DNA of 64,000 bases from Streptomyces noursei (GTDB lineage: Bacteria > Actinomycetota > Actinomycetes > Streptomycetales > Streptomycetaceae), in assembly GCF_001646665.1 (NCBI RefSeq), contig NZ_LWBU01000017.1:1-64000 (forward strand), read 5' to 3'. The notes below the pieces were generated by a model, which saw only the letters and a program-made list of their open reading frames with translations, made no database searches and had not been told where the DNA came from. The translations under genes were made by a program, and so were the position numbers. Shown here one piece after another: positions 25,026 through 32,909 of this stretch. The first letter of the stretch is position 1. The number at the start of each line of letters is the position of its first letter.

Positions 25026-26698
25026 AGCAGGGCCTCCGGTATGTCGAGGTGGCGGGCGCGCAGCCATTCGCCCAGCGCCTTGGCCTGGGGGTCGAACCGG
25101 GCCTGGGCGGCGACGCCCTCGCCGAGGAGCCCGGTGACGGTGAAGTTGAGCGCGCGCAGGTTCGGCAGGACGTGCCGGTGCACGGGCAGGCCGTCCGTCT
25201 CGGGGAGCAGTGCGCGCAGCCGGTCGGCGGTCAGGGCGTGCGCGAGCCAGCGCCACGCCGCGTCGGTGGGCGCCCACACCCCGATGTTGGCGTCGCCGCC
25301 CTTGTCGCCGCTGCGCGCCCCGGCGACGAGCCCGAGCGGGGCGCGGCGGACGGGGCCGTCCGGGAGGGGGTCCGGGAGGGGCGGTCGCGGGACGGGGTCC
25401 AGGGGGCGGGTGCGCACCGGTGGCGGGACCACCAGGCGCTCACCGTCCGGCAGGACCGCGGTGTGCGTGACGGTGCCGGGGTCGACGTACACCGCCTCGA
25501 ACACCCCGTAGGGCGCGCCCTTGCCCGGCGGGGCCGTGACGTGGAAGCCGGGGTAGCTGCCGAGGGCCAGTTCGACGGCGGCGCCGCTCACGGCGCGGCC
25601 CACGGCGTCGGGGTCGGCGTCCCGGACGACCAGCCGCAGCAGGGCGCTGGCCGTCTCCTCGGTGCCGGCGTCCGGCCGGTCGGTGCGGGCCAGCTCCCAC
25701 CGCACCTCGGCGGGCCTCACCGTGAGGGCGTCCTCCAGCTGCTCGCGGACCAGCCGTGCCTTGGCCTCGACGTCCAGGCCCGTCAGCACGAACACGACCT
25801 CGTTGCGCCAGCCGCCGAGCCGGGTCAGCCCGGCCTTCAGCGTCGGGGGCGGCTCCTCGCCCCGCACGCCCGAGATCCGCACCCGGTCGGGGCCGTCCGG
25901 GTCCAGGCGGACGGTGTCGAGCCGGGCGGTGACGTCGGGGCCCGCGTACCGCGCGCCGGCCGTCTCGTAGAGCAGCTGGGCGGTGACCGTCCCGGTGTCG
26001 ACGACCCCGCCCGTGCCGTCGTGCTTGGTGATGACGGCCGACCCGTCCTCGTGCAGTTCGGCGACCGGGAAGCCGGGCCGCCGCACGTCGTGCCGCGTGA
26101 AGAAGGCGTAGTTGCCGCCCGTCGCCTGCGTACCGCACTCCAGGACGTGCCCGGCGACGACGGCGCCCGCCAGCCGGTCGTACTCCTCCGGCCCCCAGCC
26201 GAACCACCAGGCCGCCGGCCCGCTGACCAGGGCCGCGTCCGTGACCCGCCCGGTGACCACCACGTCCGCGCCGGCGCGCAGGCACGCCGTGATGCCTGCG
26301 CCGCCCAGGTAGGCGTTGGCCGTCAGGGCCCCGTCCGGCACGGGCAGCTGGTCGCCCTCGACGTGGGCGACGCGCACGCCGGGGAGGCCGAGCCGCCGCG
26401 CGAGGGCGCGCAGCGCGTCGGCGAGCCCGGCCGGGTTGAGGCCGCCGGCGTTGGTCACGATCCGTACGCCGCGGTCGTGGGCGAGCCCGAGGCCCTCCTC
26501 CATCTGGCGCAGGAAGGTCCTGGAGTAGCCGAGTCCGGGGTCCTTCAGCCGGTCGCGGCCCAGGATGAGCATGGTCAGTTCGGCGAGGTGGTCGGCGGTG
26601 AGGACGTCGAGGCCGCCGCCGGTGAGCATCTCGCGCACGGCGTCGAAGCGGTCGCCGTAGAAGCCGGACGCGTTGCCGATCCGCAGGGGCCGCCTCAC
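25022..26698 (-). CDS. AtuA-like acyclic terpene utilisation protein
   Basis: This 558-residue protein matches the AtuA family (PF07287 type; [20 protein letters not shown] at the N-terminus, [19 protein letters not shown], and a C-terminal domain with [16 protein letters not shown]). AtuA is required for citronellol and geraniol catabolism in Pseudomonas, but its reaction is unresolved; some relatives are annotated as DUF1446. Its presence beside a biotin carboxylase, dehydrogenase and ligase argues for a terpenoid or branched-acid substrate. The GTG start overlaps the previous gene by four bases. Confidence 0.85.
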   Translation of the reverse strand: MRRPLRIGNASGFYGDRFDAVREMLTGGGLDVLTADHLAELTMLILGRDRLKDPGLGYSRTFLRQMEEGLGLAHDRGVRIVTNAGGLNPAGLADALRALARRLGLPGVRVAHVEGDQLPVPDGALTANAYLGGAGITACLRAGADVVVTGRVTDAALVSGPAAWWFGWGPEEYDRLAGAVVAGHVLECGTQATGGNYAFFTRHDVRRPGFPVAELHEDGSAVITKHDGTGGVVDTGTVTAQLLYETAGARYAGPDVTARLDTVRLDPDGPDRVRISGVRGEEPPPTLKAGLTRLGGWRNEVVFVLTGLDVEAKARLVREQLEDALTVRPAEVRWELARTDRPDAGTEETASALLRLVVRDADPDAVGRAVSGAAVELALGSYPGFHVTAPPGKGAPYGVFEAVYVDPGTVTHTAVLPDGERLVVPPPVRTRPLDPVPRPPLPDPLPDGPVRRAPLGLVAGARSGDKGGDANIGVWAPTDAAWRWLAHALTADRLRALLPETDGLPVHRHVLPNLRALNFTVTGLLGEGVAAQARFDPQAKALGEWLRARHLDIPEALL

Positions 26699-27483
26699 GC
26701 CGCCGCCCGGGGGGCGCGGCCGGGGCCGGCGGGCCCGGCGAAGGCCTGGGCGAGGGTGAGCCACCGTTCGGCGTCGGCGCCCTCGGCCCGTACGGCGACG
26801 TCGTCGCGGTGGGCGCGCTGGGTGACCAGGAGGCAGAAGTCGAGTGCGGGTCCGGTGATCCGCTGGGCGGCGTCCTCGGGGCCGTAGGTCCACAGGCCGG
26901 TCCCGTCGGGTGGGGTCAGCTCCACGCGGAAGGGTTCGGCGGGCGGGGTGAGTCCGCGCACCGCGTAGGCGTAGTCGCGGGCGCGGACGCCGATCCAGGC
27001 GACGTGGCGGAGGCGGGCGGTCGGGCGGCGTACGGCTCCGAGGGCGTCGGCGACGTCCTGGCCGTGGGCCCAGGTCTCCATCAGCCGGGCGGTCGCCATG
27101 GAGGCGGCGCTCATGGGCGGCCCGTACCAGGGGAAGCGGGCGCCCGCGGGGGCTGCGGCCAGGGCGGCGTGGAGGCGGGCGCGGCCGTCGCGCCAGCGGG
27201 CGAGGAGGGCGTCGGGCGGCGCGGCGGCGCCCGCCTCCGCACCGTCGTCGACGAAGGTGCCGGGCGCCTCGAGGGCCTCCCCCACGTGGGCGGTGAACCG
27301 GTCGGCGTCCGTGACGGCGAGCAGGGCCGCGTCGTCGGTCCAGGCAAGGTGGGCGATCTGGTGGGCGACGGTCCACCGGGGCGCGGGGGTGGGGGCGGCC
27401 CAGCCGTCCGGTTCCAGCGCCGCGACCAGCCGGTCCAGTTCCTCGCTTTCGTCGCGCAGATCATCCAGCAGGGCATCGGACAC
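26695..27483 (-). CDS. TIGR03084-type metal-binding (DinB/mycothiol-like fold) protein
   Basis: The 262-residue protein has an N-terminal DinB-like four-helix domain with the His-rich segment [14 protein letters not shown] near residues 40-55, a second [15 protein letters not shown] segment with the third metal-ligand His, and a C-terminal small domain. Members of this family resemble mycothiol-dependent maleylpyruvate isomerases and are regularly found in AtuA operons; the reaction is unknown. It is the first gene of the operon. The GTG at 27483 follows GGAGGG by eight bases. Confidence 0.82.
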   Translation of the reverse strand: MSDALLDDLRDESEELDRLVAALEPDGWAAPTPAPRWTVAHQIAHLAWTDDAALLAVTDADRFTAHVGEALEAPGTFVDDGAEAGAAAPPDALLARWRDGRARLHAALAAAPAGARFPWYGPPMSAASMATARLMETWAHGQDVADALGAVRRPTARLRHVAWIGVRARDYAYAVRGLTPPAEPFRVELTPPDGTGLWTYGPEDAAQRITGPALDFCLLVTQRAHRDDVAVRAEGADAERWLTLAQAFAGPAGPGRAPRAAA

Positions 27484-27544
27484 GGTGCGCTCCCTCCGGG
27501 ACACGGCAGTGCGTGCCCCGGAGCATGGCAGCGCCCCGAGAAAC

Positions 27545-27562
27545 AAGCAAGCATGCTTGCTT
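27545..27562. promoter_or_regulatory. 18-bp perfect palindrome, probable TetR operator of the acyl-CoA operon
   Basis: AAGCAAGCATGCTTGCTT reads the same on both strands. It sits 62 bp upstream of the first operon gene and touches the stop codon of the EamA gene. This form is typical for operators of TetR regulators of fatty-acid and terpene catabolism, and the operon's last gene encodes a TetR protein. Confidence 0.7.
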
Positions 27563-28503
27563 TACTTTTTCGCCACCTGTGACCGCACGGCCCCCATGCT
27601 GGCCGCGATGACCAGCGCGATCGCCAACGCGTCGGTGACGGAAAGGGCTTGATGCAGGACGAGGAACCCGGCGGTCGCCGCGATCGCGGGCTCCAGGCTC
27701 ATGAGGACGGCGAAGGTCGGCGCGGGCAGCCGGCGCAGGGCGAGCAGTTCGAGGGTGTACGGCAGGACCGACGACATCAGCGCCACGGCGAGGCCCAGCC
27801 CGACCGTCGAGGGCACCAGCAGCTTGGCGCCGGCCTCGGCGACGCCCAGCGGCACGGTCAGCACCGCGCCGAACGCCATCGCGAGTGCCAGCCCGTCAGC
27901 CTGCGGGAACCGCCGCCCGGTACGGGCGCTGAAGACGATGTACGCCGCCCACATCGCGCCCGCCGCGAGGGCGAACGCCGCGCCCACCGGATCGAGCCGG
28001 TCGAACCCGCCGCCGCTCAGCAGCAGCACGCCGGCCAGCGCCAGTCCGGCCCACACGAGGCTGACCAGCCGCCGGGAGGCGATCACCGACAGGACGAGGG
28101 GGCCGAGCACCTCCAGGGTGACGGCGGCGCCCAGCGGGATGCGGTCGGCGGCCTGGTAGAAGAGGACGTTCATGCCCGCCATGGCGGCGCCGAACGCGAG
28201 GACCGTCCCCCAGTCCGCCCGGCCGTACCCGCGCACCCTGGGGCGGCACACCGCCAGCAGCACCACGGCGGCGAGCACCAGCCGCAGGGTGACCACCCCG
28301 AGCGCCCCGGCGCGCGGCATCAGCAGCACGGCGACGGCGGACCCGAACTGGACGGACAGCCCGCCGGCCACCACCAGCGCGACCGGTCCGGGGGCGGGCC
28401 GGCGCCGGCCGCCGCCCGACGGGTGCGCGGCGGCCGCCTCGGGCAGCGTGACGGCCGAGGCACCCGCGCCGCGGACGGCGGAATCCGTACGGGCGTCGTT
28501 CAC
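27562..28503 (-). CDS. EamA/DMT-family transporter
   Basis: The 313-residue protein has ten predicted membrane helices in two homologous halves (about 40-170 and 175-305), the pattern of the drug/metabolite transporter EamA (RhtA-like) group. Such proteins export amino acids or metabolites. The first 38 residues are a polar, low-complexity extension. It lies upstream of the acyl-CoA operon but has its own region ahead of it, and the palindromic operator at its 3' end separates the two units. GAGGG lies about seven bases before the GTG start. Confidence 0.87.
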   Translation of the reverse strand: MNDARTDSAVRGAGASAVTLPEAAAAHPSGGGRRRPAPGPVALVVAGGLSVQFGSAVAVLLMPRAGALGVVTLRLVLAAVVLLAVCRPRVRGYGRADWGTVLAFGAAMAGMNVLFYQAADRIPLGAAVTLEVLGPLVLSVIASRRLVSLVWAGLALAGVLLLSGGGFDRLDPVGAAFALAAGAMWAAYIVFSARTGRRFPQADGLALAMAFGAVLTVPLGVAEAGAKLLVPSTVGLGLAVALMSSVLPYTLELLALRRLPAPTFAVLMSLEPAIAATAGFLVLHQALSVTDALAIALVIAASMGAVRSQVAKK

Positions 28504-28837
28504 TCCGTGACCCTCATGACTTCCTCTCGAACCAGGTGCCCCTCATTGCACTCGCGGTACAACATACTGCACCACAGGGAGCGGAACCCACCCTTCCACC
28601 GTACGGGCGCCCCGGCGCCGCGAGGCCCGGCCGCCGGTCGGGCGCCGGGCGGGCGCCGGGACTGCGCGGACGCGCCCCCATATGCCGCATCGAGCACCGT
28701 CCGTCCTGTGATGATGCGTCGGCTTGCCGTGCGGGGCGGCAGCGGACAATCGGAATGATCACGCGGGTAAGCGCGTGCGGGTAACGTTCACCAGCGCGGA
28801 CCGGGACCGCGACGTGATCCACCACTCACCGTCGACG
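28504..28837. other. intergenic region upstream of EamA gene
   Basis: The region contains the EamA promoter, probably in the less GC-rich segment at 28545-28580, and the left copy of a 30-bp direct repeat (28649-28678). No open frame is convincing. The right part, from about 28760, merges into the transposase remnant. Confidence 0.5.
28649..28678. repeat. left copy of 30-bp direct repeat bounding a 1.1-kb scar
   Basis: This 30-mer (GCGGGCGCCGGGAC, two variable bases, CGCGGACGCGCCCC) recurs at 29768-29797 in the same orientation with 28 of 30 identities. The two copies flank the transposase remnant and the orphan HTH gene. Confidence 0.7.
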
Positions 28838-29102
28838 GTTTCGACTCCCTCCACCCCAAGCACAAGGGCGGCCTGCCGTTTCGGCCCGGAGCCTGGCCAA
28901 GCCGGCCGACTTCCCGGACCGCACCCGGTCGAGAAGCGCATCGCGATCGCCTGCGACAACCACTCCCCCCACCTGACGACGAAGCGGTGCCAGCGCTTCG
29001 GGACCCGGGCGGCGGCCAACAGGGCTGGAGATCGGCTGCACCCCCACCAACAGCTCCTGGCTCAACCGCATCGAGGCCCGGTTCACCGCCGTGCGCACCT
29101 GA
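28838..29102 (+). pseudogene. remnant of an IS630-type transposase
   Basis: Translated pieces match the typical IS630-like transposase in order: FDSLHPKHKGG early, RIAIACDNHSPHLTTKRCQR in the catalytic core (the DN is the second acidic position), then after a frameshift TPTNSSWLNRIEARFTAVRT close to the normal C-terminal part with its catalytic Glu. Most of the middle is deleted and at least one frameshift separates the last two pieces. It cannot encode an active enzyme. No terminal inverted repeats were recognised. Confidence 0.75.
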
Positions 29103-29104
29103 TG

Positions 29105-29635
29105 CTAGGAACGGTCGAGGGCGTGTTCTTTGAGAAAAGCGCCCGCATGGGCCGCTGCTTCTTCCGCGGTCGCGTACCGCGGCCCATCGGTGGCCGTGGC
29201 GGATGCTCCGTCAGCGCCCACGCCTGTCCACCCCCAGCCACCGGAAGGCGCCTGCACCAGTTCGGCAGTCCCCCCGAAGAGCGCGAGCGTGCTCCTGCCC
29301 GCTGTCGCGGGTGCTGAGCGGCGGACGGCGTCGGGCCATTTCTTACGGGCACCCTGCCGGGTGATGCCCCAGACAGCCCCCATCTGCTCGTAACTGGCGC
29401 CATAGGAGCCGGCGGTTGCTGCCGCCCGCGCGGTCAACCGCCTGACCTGGGCATCCATCACCTTCCAAGCGGCCAGGACGGACAGTGCCACTTCGACGGG
29501 ATCCGCTTCCCACATACGGTCCGCGGGCAGCCCGGTCTTTCGGGAGCGAATCGCCGAGGCCAGCGGATTCAAGGCGTCGTACAGCGCCTTGTCGAGTTCG
29601 GCCTGCTCTTCCGGGGTGATCTCAGAGACCATCAT
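29105..29635 (-). CDS. orphan helix-turn-helix protein
   Basis: A 176-residue soluble protein with a helix-turn-helix-like segment at about 80-104 (ASYEQMGAVWGITRQGARKK), preceded by a helical region at 8-75. The C-terminal part is Gly/Ala-rich with an amphipathic helix. It is probably a small DNA-binding protein; I do not know its family. TATAGT lies six bases before the ATG, which predicts a leaderless transcript. It sits between the transposase remnant and the right direct repeat, within less GC-rich DNA, so horizontal arrival is plausible. Confidence 0.65.
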   Translation of the reverse strand: MMVSEITPEEQAELDKALYDALNPLASAIRSRKTGLPADRMWEADPVEVALSVLAAWKVMDAQVRRLTARAAATAGSYGASYEQMGAVWGITRQGARKKWPDAVRRSAPATAGRSTLALFGGTAELVQAPSGGWGWTGVGADGASATATDGPRYATAEEAAAHAGAFLKEHALDRS

Positions 29636-29641
29636 ATGGCA

Positions 29642-29665
29642 ACTATAGTTTCCGAACTGCCCATA
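29642..29665 (-). promoter_or_regulatory. promoter of orphan HTH gene, leaderless type
   Basis: On the minus strand TATAGT occupies 29642-29647, six bases before the start codon, with TTTCCA about 18 bp further upstream as a possible -35. AACTATAGTT at 29641-29650 is a perfect 10-bp dyad over the -10 box and could be an operator. Confidence 0.5.
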
Positions 29666-29767
29666 TGGAAACCAAAGTTTGCAGACTGTCCCGCTCGCAA
29701 CCCGGCCGCATCGGCGAGACAGGCCCTCCAGCGGGGTCGGCACCATTGAGGGCGAACGTTGCCTGAT

Positions 29768-29797
29768 GCGGGCGCCGGGACGTCGCGGACGCGCCCC
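29768..29797. repeat. right copy of 30-bp direct repeat
   Basis: This matches 28649-28678 at 28 of 30 positions. Its last base is the first base of the reversed TAG stop codon of the FAD/FeS oxidoreductase, so the repeat abuts that gene's 3' end. Confidence 0.7.
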
Positions 29798-32592
29798 TAG
29801 GAATCCAGCCCCTCGGCCAGCACCTCCGCCAGGTGCCGGGCGCGCACCCCCGCCAGCTGGTCGAGCTGGGTGCGGCAGGAGTAGCCGTCCGCCAGGACGC
29901 CGGTGCCGGGGAGGGCCGCGCGGACGGCCGGGAGGAGCTGGTCCTCGGCGCAGGCGACGGACACCTCGTAGTGGCCGCGCGTGAAGCCGAAGTCGCCGGC
30001 CAGGCCGCAGCAGCCGCCGGCGAGGTCGCCGGTGAGCCCGGCGCGGGCGCGCAGGCGGCGGTCGGCCGCGTCGCCGAGGACGGCGTGCTGGTGGCAGTGC
30101 GTCTGCCCGGTGACCGCCCGGTCCAGGCGCGGGGGCCGCCAGTGGGGCGCGTACTCCTCCAGCGCCTCGGCGAAGGTCCGCACCGAGCCGGCCAGCCGGC
30201 GGGCGCGGGGGTCGTCGGCCAGCAGCTCGGGCAGGTCGGACCGGAGGGCGGCGGCGCAGCTCGGTTCGAGGACGACCACGGGCGTGCCCAGGGCGGGCTC
30301 CATGGTGTCGAGGGTGCGGCGCAGGACGGTCCGGGCCCGGTCGAGCTGGCCGGTGGAGACGTACGTGAGGCCGCAGCACACCCGGCCGGGCGGCAGGGCC
30401 GGGCGGAGCCCCGCCGCCTCCAGGACGGTGACGGCCGCGCGGCCCACGGACGGGCTCAGGTGGTCGGTGAACGTGTCGGGCCACACGAGCAGGTCGCCCG
30501 CCCCAGCGCCCCGGCGGGCGAACCAGGCGCGGAAGGTCTGCGGCGCCAGCCGCGGCAGGTCCCGTTCCGGGGCGACGCCCGCCGCCCGCTTGGCCAGGGC
30601 GGCGAGCGGGCGCACCCGCGCGGCGGCGTTGAGGGCCGGGGCGAACGGGGTCGCGAGGCGCAGCCACTGCGGCAGGCGGCCCATCGCGTAGTGGGCGGCC
30701 GGGCGGGGGCGCCCCGCGTAGTGGTGGTGCAGGAACTCCGCCTTGTACGTCGCCATGTCGACCCCGACCGGGCAGTCGCTGCGGCAGCCCCTGCACGACA
30801 GGCACAGGTCCAGCGCTTCCCGCACCTCCGCCGACCGCCACCCGTCGGTCACCACCTCGCCCGCGAGCATCTCGTGCAGCAGCCGGGCGCGCCCGCGCGT
30901 GGAGTGCCGCTCCTCGCCGGTCGCGCGGAAGGACGGGCACATCACGCCGGGGCCCTGGTTCGGCCCGTCCACCCGGCACTTGGCGACGCCGACGCAGCGC
31001 CGTACGGCGGTGGCGAAGTCCCCGCCGTCGTGCGGGTAGCCGAACGCAGCCTCCACGCGCTCGCGCGGCAGGACGGCGAAGCGGAGGTTCTCGTCGAGGC
31101 GGGCGGGCCGGGCGAGCATGCCCGGGTTCATGCCGCCGTCCGGGTCCCACAGGTCCTTGAACCGGCCGAAGAGGGCGACCAGTTCGTCCCCGTACATCCT
31201 CGGCAGCAGTTCGGCGCGGGCCTGTCCGTCGCCGTGCTCGCCGGAGAGCGAGCCGCCGTGGGCGACGACGAGGCCGGCGACCTCCTCGGAGAACCGCCGG
31301 AAGCGCCGTACGCCCTCCGGAGTGACCAGGTCGAAGTCGATACGGACGTGGATGCAGCCGTCCCCGAAGTGGCCGTAGGGCGTGCCGTGCAGCCCGTGGG
31401 CGGCGAGCAGGGCGCGGAAGTCACGGAGGTACGCGCCGAGACGGGCGGGCGGCACCGCGCAGTCCTCCCAGCCCGGCCACGCCTCGTCGCCCCCGGCGGT
31501 GCGCGTCGCCGTCCCGGCGGCGTCCTCGCGCACCCGCCACAGGGCGCGCCGGGCGGCCGGGTCGGTGACGACGGTGCCGTCCAGGGCGTCGGCGGTGCGC
31601 AGGAGCCGGGCCGCGTGCGCGGCCGCCTCGCCGGGCGTCGCGCCGCCGGTCTCGGCGAAGAGCCAGGCACCGCCCCGGGGCAGCACGGCGCGGGCGGCCG
31701 GGTCGCGGACCAGGTCCTCGGCCATGCCCTCGACGGTGAGGGGGCGGTGCGGGAGGAGGCCGGGCGCCGCCTCGGCGGCCGCGCTCTCGTCGGCGTACCC
31801 GAGGACGGCGAGGGCGCGGGCGGGCGGCGACTCGACGAGCCGTACCGTCGCCTCGGTCAGCACCCCGAGGGTGCCCTCGCTGCCGCAGAACGCGCGGGCC
31901 AGGTCGGTGCCGCGCTCGGGGAGGAGGGCGTCCAGGGCGTAGCCGGAGATGCGGCGGGGGAGGCCCGGCGGGAAGCCGGTGCGGATCGCCGCCAGGTGGT
32001 CGTGGACCAGCCGGGCGAGGCCGTCCGGCGCGCCCTGCCCGCCCGGTCCGAGGCGCAGTTCGGCGCCGCCGTACGTCACGACCGACAGCTCGTGCACGTT
32101 GTCGGCGGTGGTGCCCCAGGCGACCGAGTGCGCCCCGCACGCGTTGTTGCCGATCATGCCGCCGAGGGTGCAGCGGCTGTGGGTGGACGGGTCGGGGCCG
32201 AAGGTCAGTCCGTACGGGCGGGCCGCGTCGCGCAGCCGGTCCAGCACCGCGCCGGGCCGGACGACGGCCGTCCGTGCCTCGGGGTCGATCGAGACGATGT
32301 CCCGCATGTGGCGGGTGAAGTCGAGCACGACGCCGGTGCCGGTGGCCTGCCCGGCGATGGAGGTGCCCGCCCCGCGCGGCACGACCGGCACGCCGTGCTC
32401 GCGGCACACGGCCAGCGCGGCGGCCACGTCCGCCGCGTCGCGCGGGGCCACCACGCCGACGGGGACGCGGCGGTAGTTGGACGCGTCCATGGTGTGCAGG
32501 GCGCGGGCCGCCGCGCCGAAGTCCACGTCGCCGCGCACGGCGTCCCGCAGCGCCCGTGCGACGGCCGCCGTCTCCCGTAGCTGATCGCCCAT
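29797..32592 (-). CDS. FAD-linked oxidoreductase with 4Fe-4S and CCG domains (D-lactate/glycolate dehydrogenase-like)
   Basis: The 931-residue protein fuses an N-terminal FAD-binding (PCMH) domain (PRGAGTSIAGQA and GGMIGNNACGAHS), an FAD-oxidase C domain, a 4Fe-4S region with Cys clusters (CVGVAKC, then CLSCRGCRSDCPVG) and a C-terminal heterodisulfide-reductase-like part with two CCG motifs (CCGLTY and CCGLAGDFG). This fusion is typical of respiratory D-lactate or 2-hydroxyacid dehydrogenases that pass electrons to the quinone pool at the membrane. The donor acid is not certain. The ATG at 32592 gives MGDQLRETAAV. Confidence 0.9.
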   Translation of the reverse strand: MGDQLRETAAVARALRDAVRGDVDFGAAARALHTMDASNYRRVPVGVVAPRDAADVAAALAVCREHGVPVVPRGAGTSIAGQATGTGVVLDFTRHMRDIVSIDPEARTAVVRPGAVLDRLRDAARPYGLTFGPDPSTHSRCTLGGMIGNNACGAHSVAWGTTADNVHELSVVTYGGAELRLGPGGQGAPDGLARLVHDHLAAIRTGFPPGLPRRISGYALDALLPERGTDLARAFCGSEGTLGVLTEATVRLVESPPARALAVLGYADESAAAEAAPGLLPHRPLTVEGMAEDLVRDPAARAVLPRGGAWLFAETGGATPGEAAAHAARLLRTADALDGTVVTDPAARRALWRVREDAAGTATRTAGGDEAWPGWEDCAVPPARLGAYLRDFRALLAAHGLHGTPYGHFGDGCIHVRIDFDLVTPEGVRRFRRFSEEVAGLVVAHGGSLSGEHGDGQARAELLPRMYGDELVALFGRFKDLWDPDGGMNPGMLARPARLDENLRFAVLPRERVEAAFGYPHDGGDFATAVRRCVGVAKCRVDGPNQGPGVMCPSFRATGEERHSTRGRARLLHEMLAGEVVTDGWRSAEVREALDLCLSCRGCRSDCPVGVDMATYKAEFLHHHYAGRPRPAAHYAMGRLPQWLRLATPFAPALNAAARVRPLAALAKRAAGVAPERDLPRLAPQTFRAWFARRGAGAGDLLVWPDTFTDHLSPSVGRAAVTVLEAAGLRPALPPGRVCCGLTYVSTGQLDRARTVLRRTLDTMEPALGTPVVVLEPSCAAALRSDLPELLADDPRARRLAGSVRTFAEALEEYAPHWRPPRLDRAVTGQTHCHQHAVLGDAADRRLRARAGLTGDLAGGCCGLAGDFGFTRGHYEVSVACAEDQLLPAVRAALPGTGVLADGYSCRTQLDQLAGVRARHLAEVLAEGLDS

Positions 32593-32708
32593 GGGGCCAG
32601 GATGCCCTCCGCGGGGCCGGCCCGGGGCCGGGGACTCGGCGGGCACGCGGTGGGCGCGCTCGCGGCGGGCGCCGAGCGGGCACGCGGTGGGCGTTCGGCG
32701 GGCCCGGG

Positions 32709-32772
32709 GCGTGCACGGGGCGGGCGTCGGGCGTGCACGGGGCGGGCGCCGGGCGTGCACGGGGCGGGCGCC
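32709..32772. repeat. 22-bp tandem repeat, three copies, each with GTGCAC
   Basis: Units start at 32709, 32731 and 32753 with the sequence GCGTGCACGGGGCGGGCG plus four variable bases; the third copy is two bases short. Each unit includes the palindrome GTGCAC. The 22-bp period places the sites on the same helix face, so cooperative protein binding upstream of the oxidoreductase start is possible. Confidence 0.75.
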
Positions 32773-32842
32773 CACCCTCGGCCGGCTGCCGGTCCGTGTA
32801 AGAAAGCACACGGGTACTTCCCAAAGTGATCGTCAATTCTCT

Positions 32843-32871
32843 TATAGTGACCGGGAATTGTTCGGGAATTG
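32843..32871 (+). promoter_or_regulatory. candidate conservon promoter with direct repeat
   Basis: TATAGT (32843-32848) is a near-consensus -10 with no clear -35. Just downstream, CGGGAATTG occurs at 32852-32860 and 32863-32871, 11 bp apart, in the likely start-site region; this may be a regulator site. The start codon of cvnA is 62 bp beyond the -10. Confidence 0.4.
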
Positions 32872-32909
32872 ACGGCTCCAGATGCCCCCACGCCCAGAGG
32901 ACTGACGAT

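Larger units (their letters stand above)
32593..32909. other. divergent region between oxidoreductase and conservon
   Basis: This 317-bp region is split: 32600-32780 is GC-rich and repetitive, with three 22-bp tandem units, and 32800-32875 is AT-richer and holds the conservon promoter. No extra gene seen. Confidence 0.5.

Noticed and set aside
20535..26887. Several very long plus-strand frames opposite the acyl-CoA operon
   Set aside because: The minus strand encodes clear enzyme families with overlaps; the plus products are low-complexity Gly/Arg/Val-rich.
29833..32580. 915-codon plus-strand frame opposite the FAD/FeS oxidoreductase
   Set aside because: No domain, composition of an antisense shadow, and the minus strand has all cofactor motifs.
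32653..32772. Repetitive plus-strand frames upstream of the conservon
   Set aside because: They result from the 22-bp repeat and have no start signal or conservation evidence.
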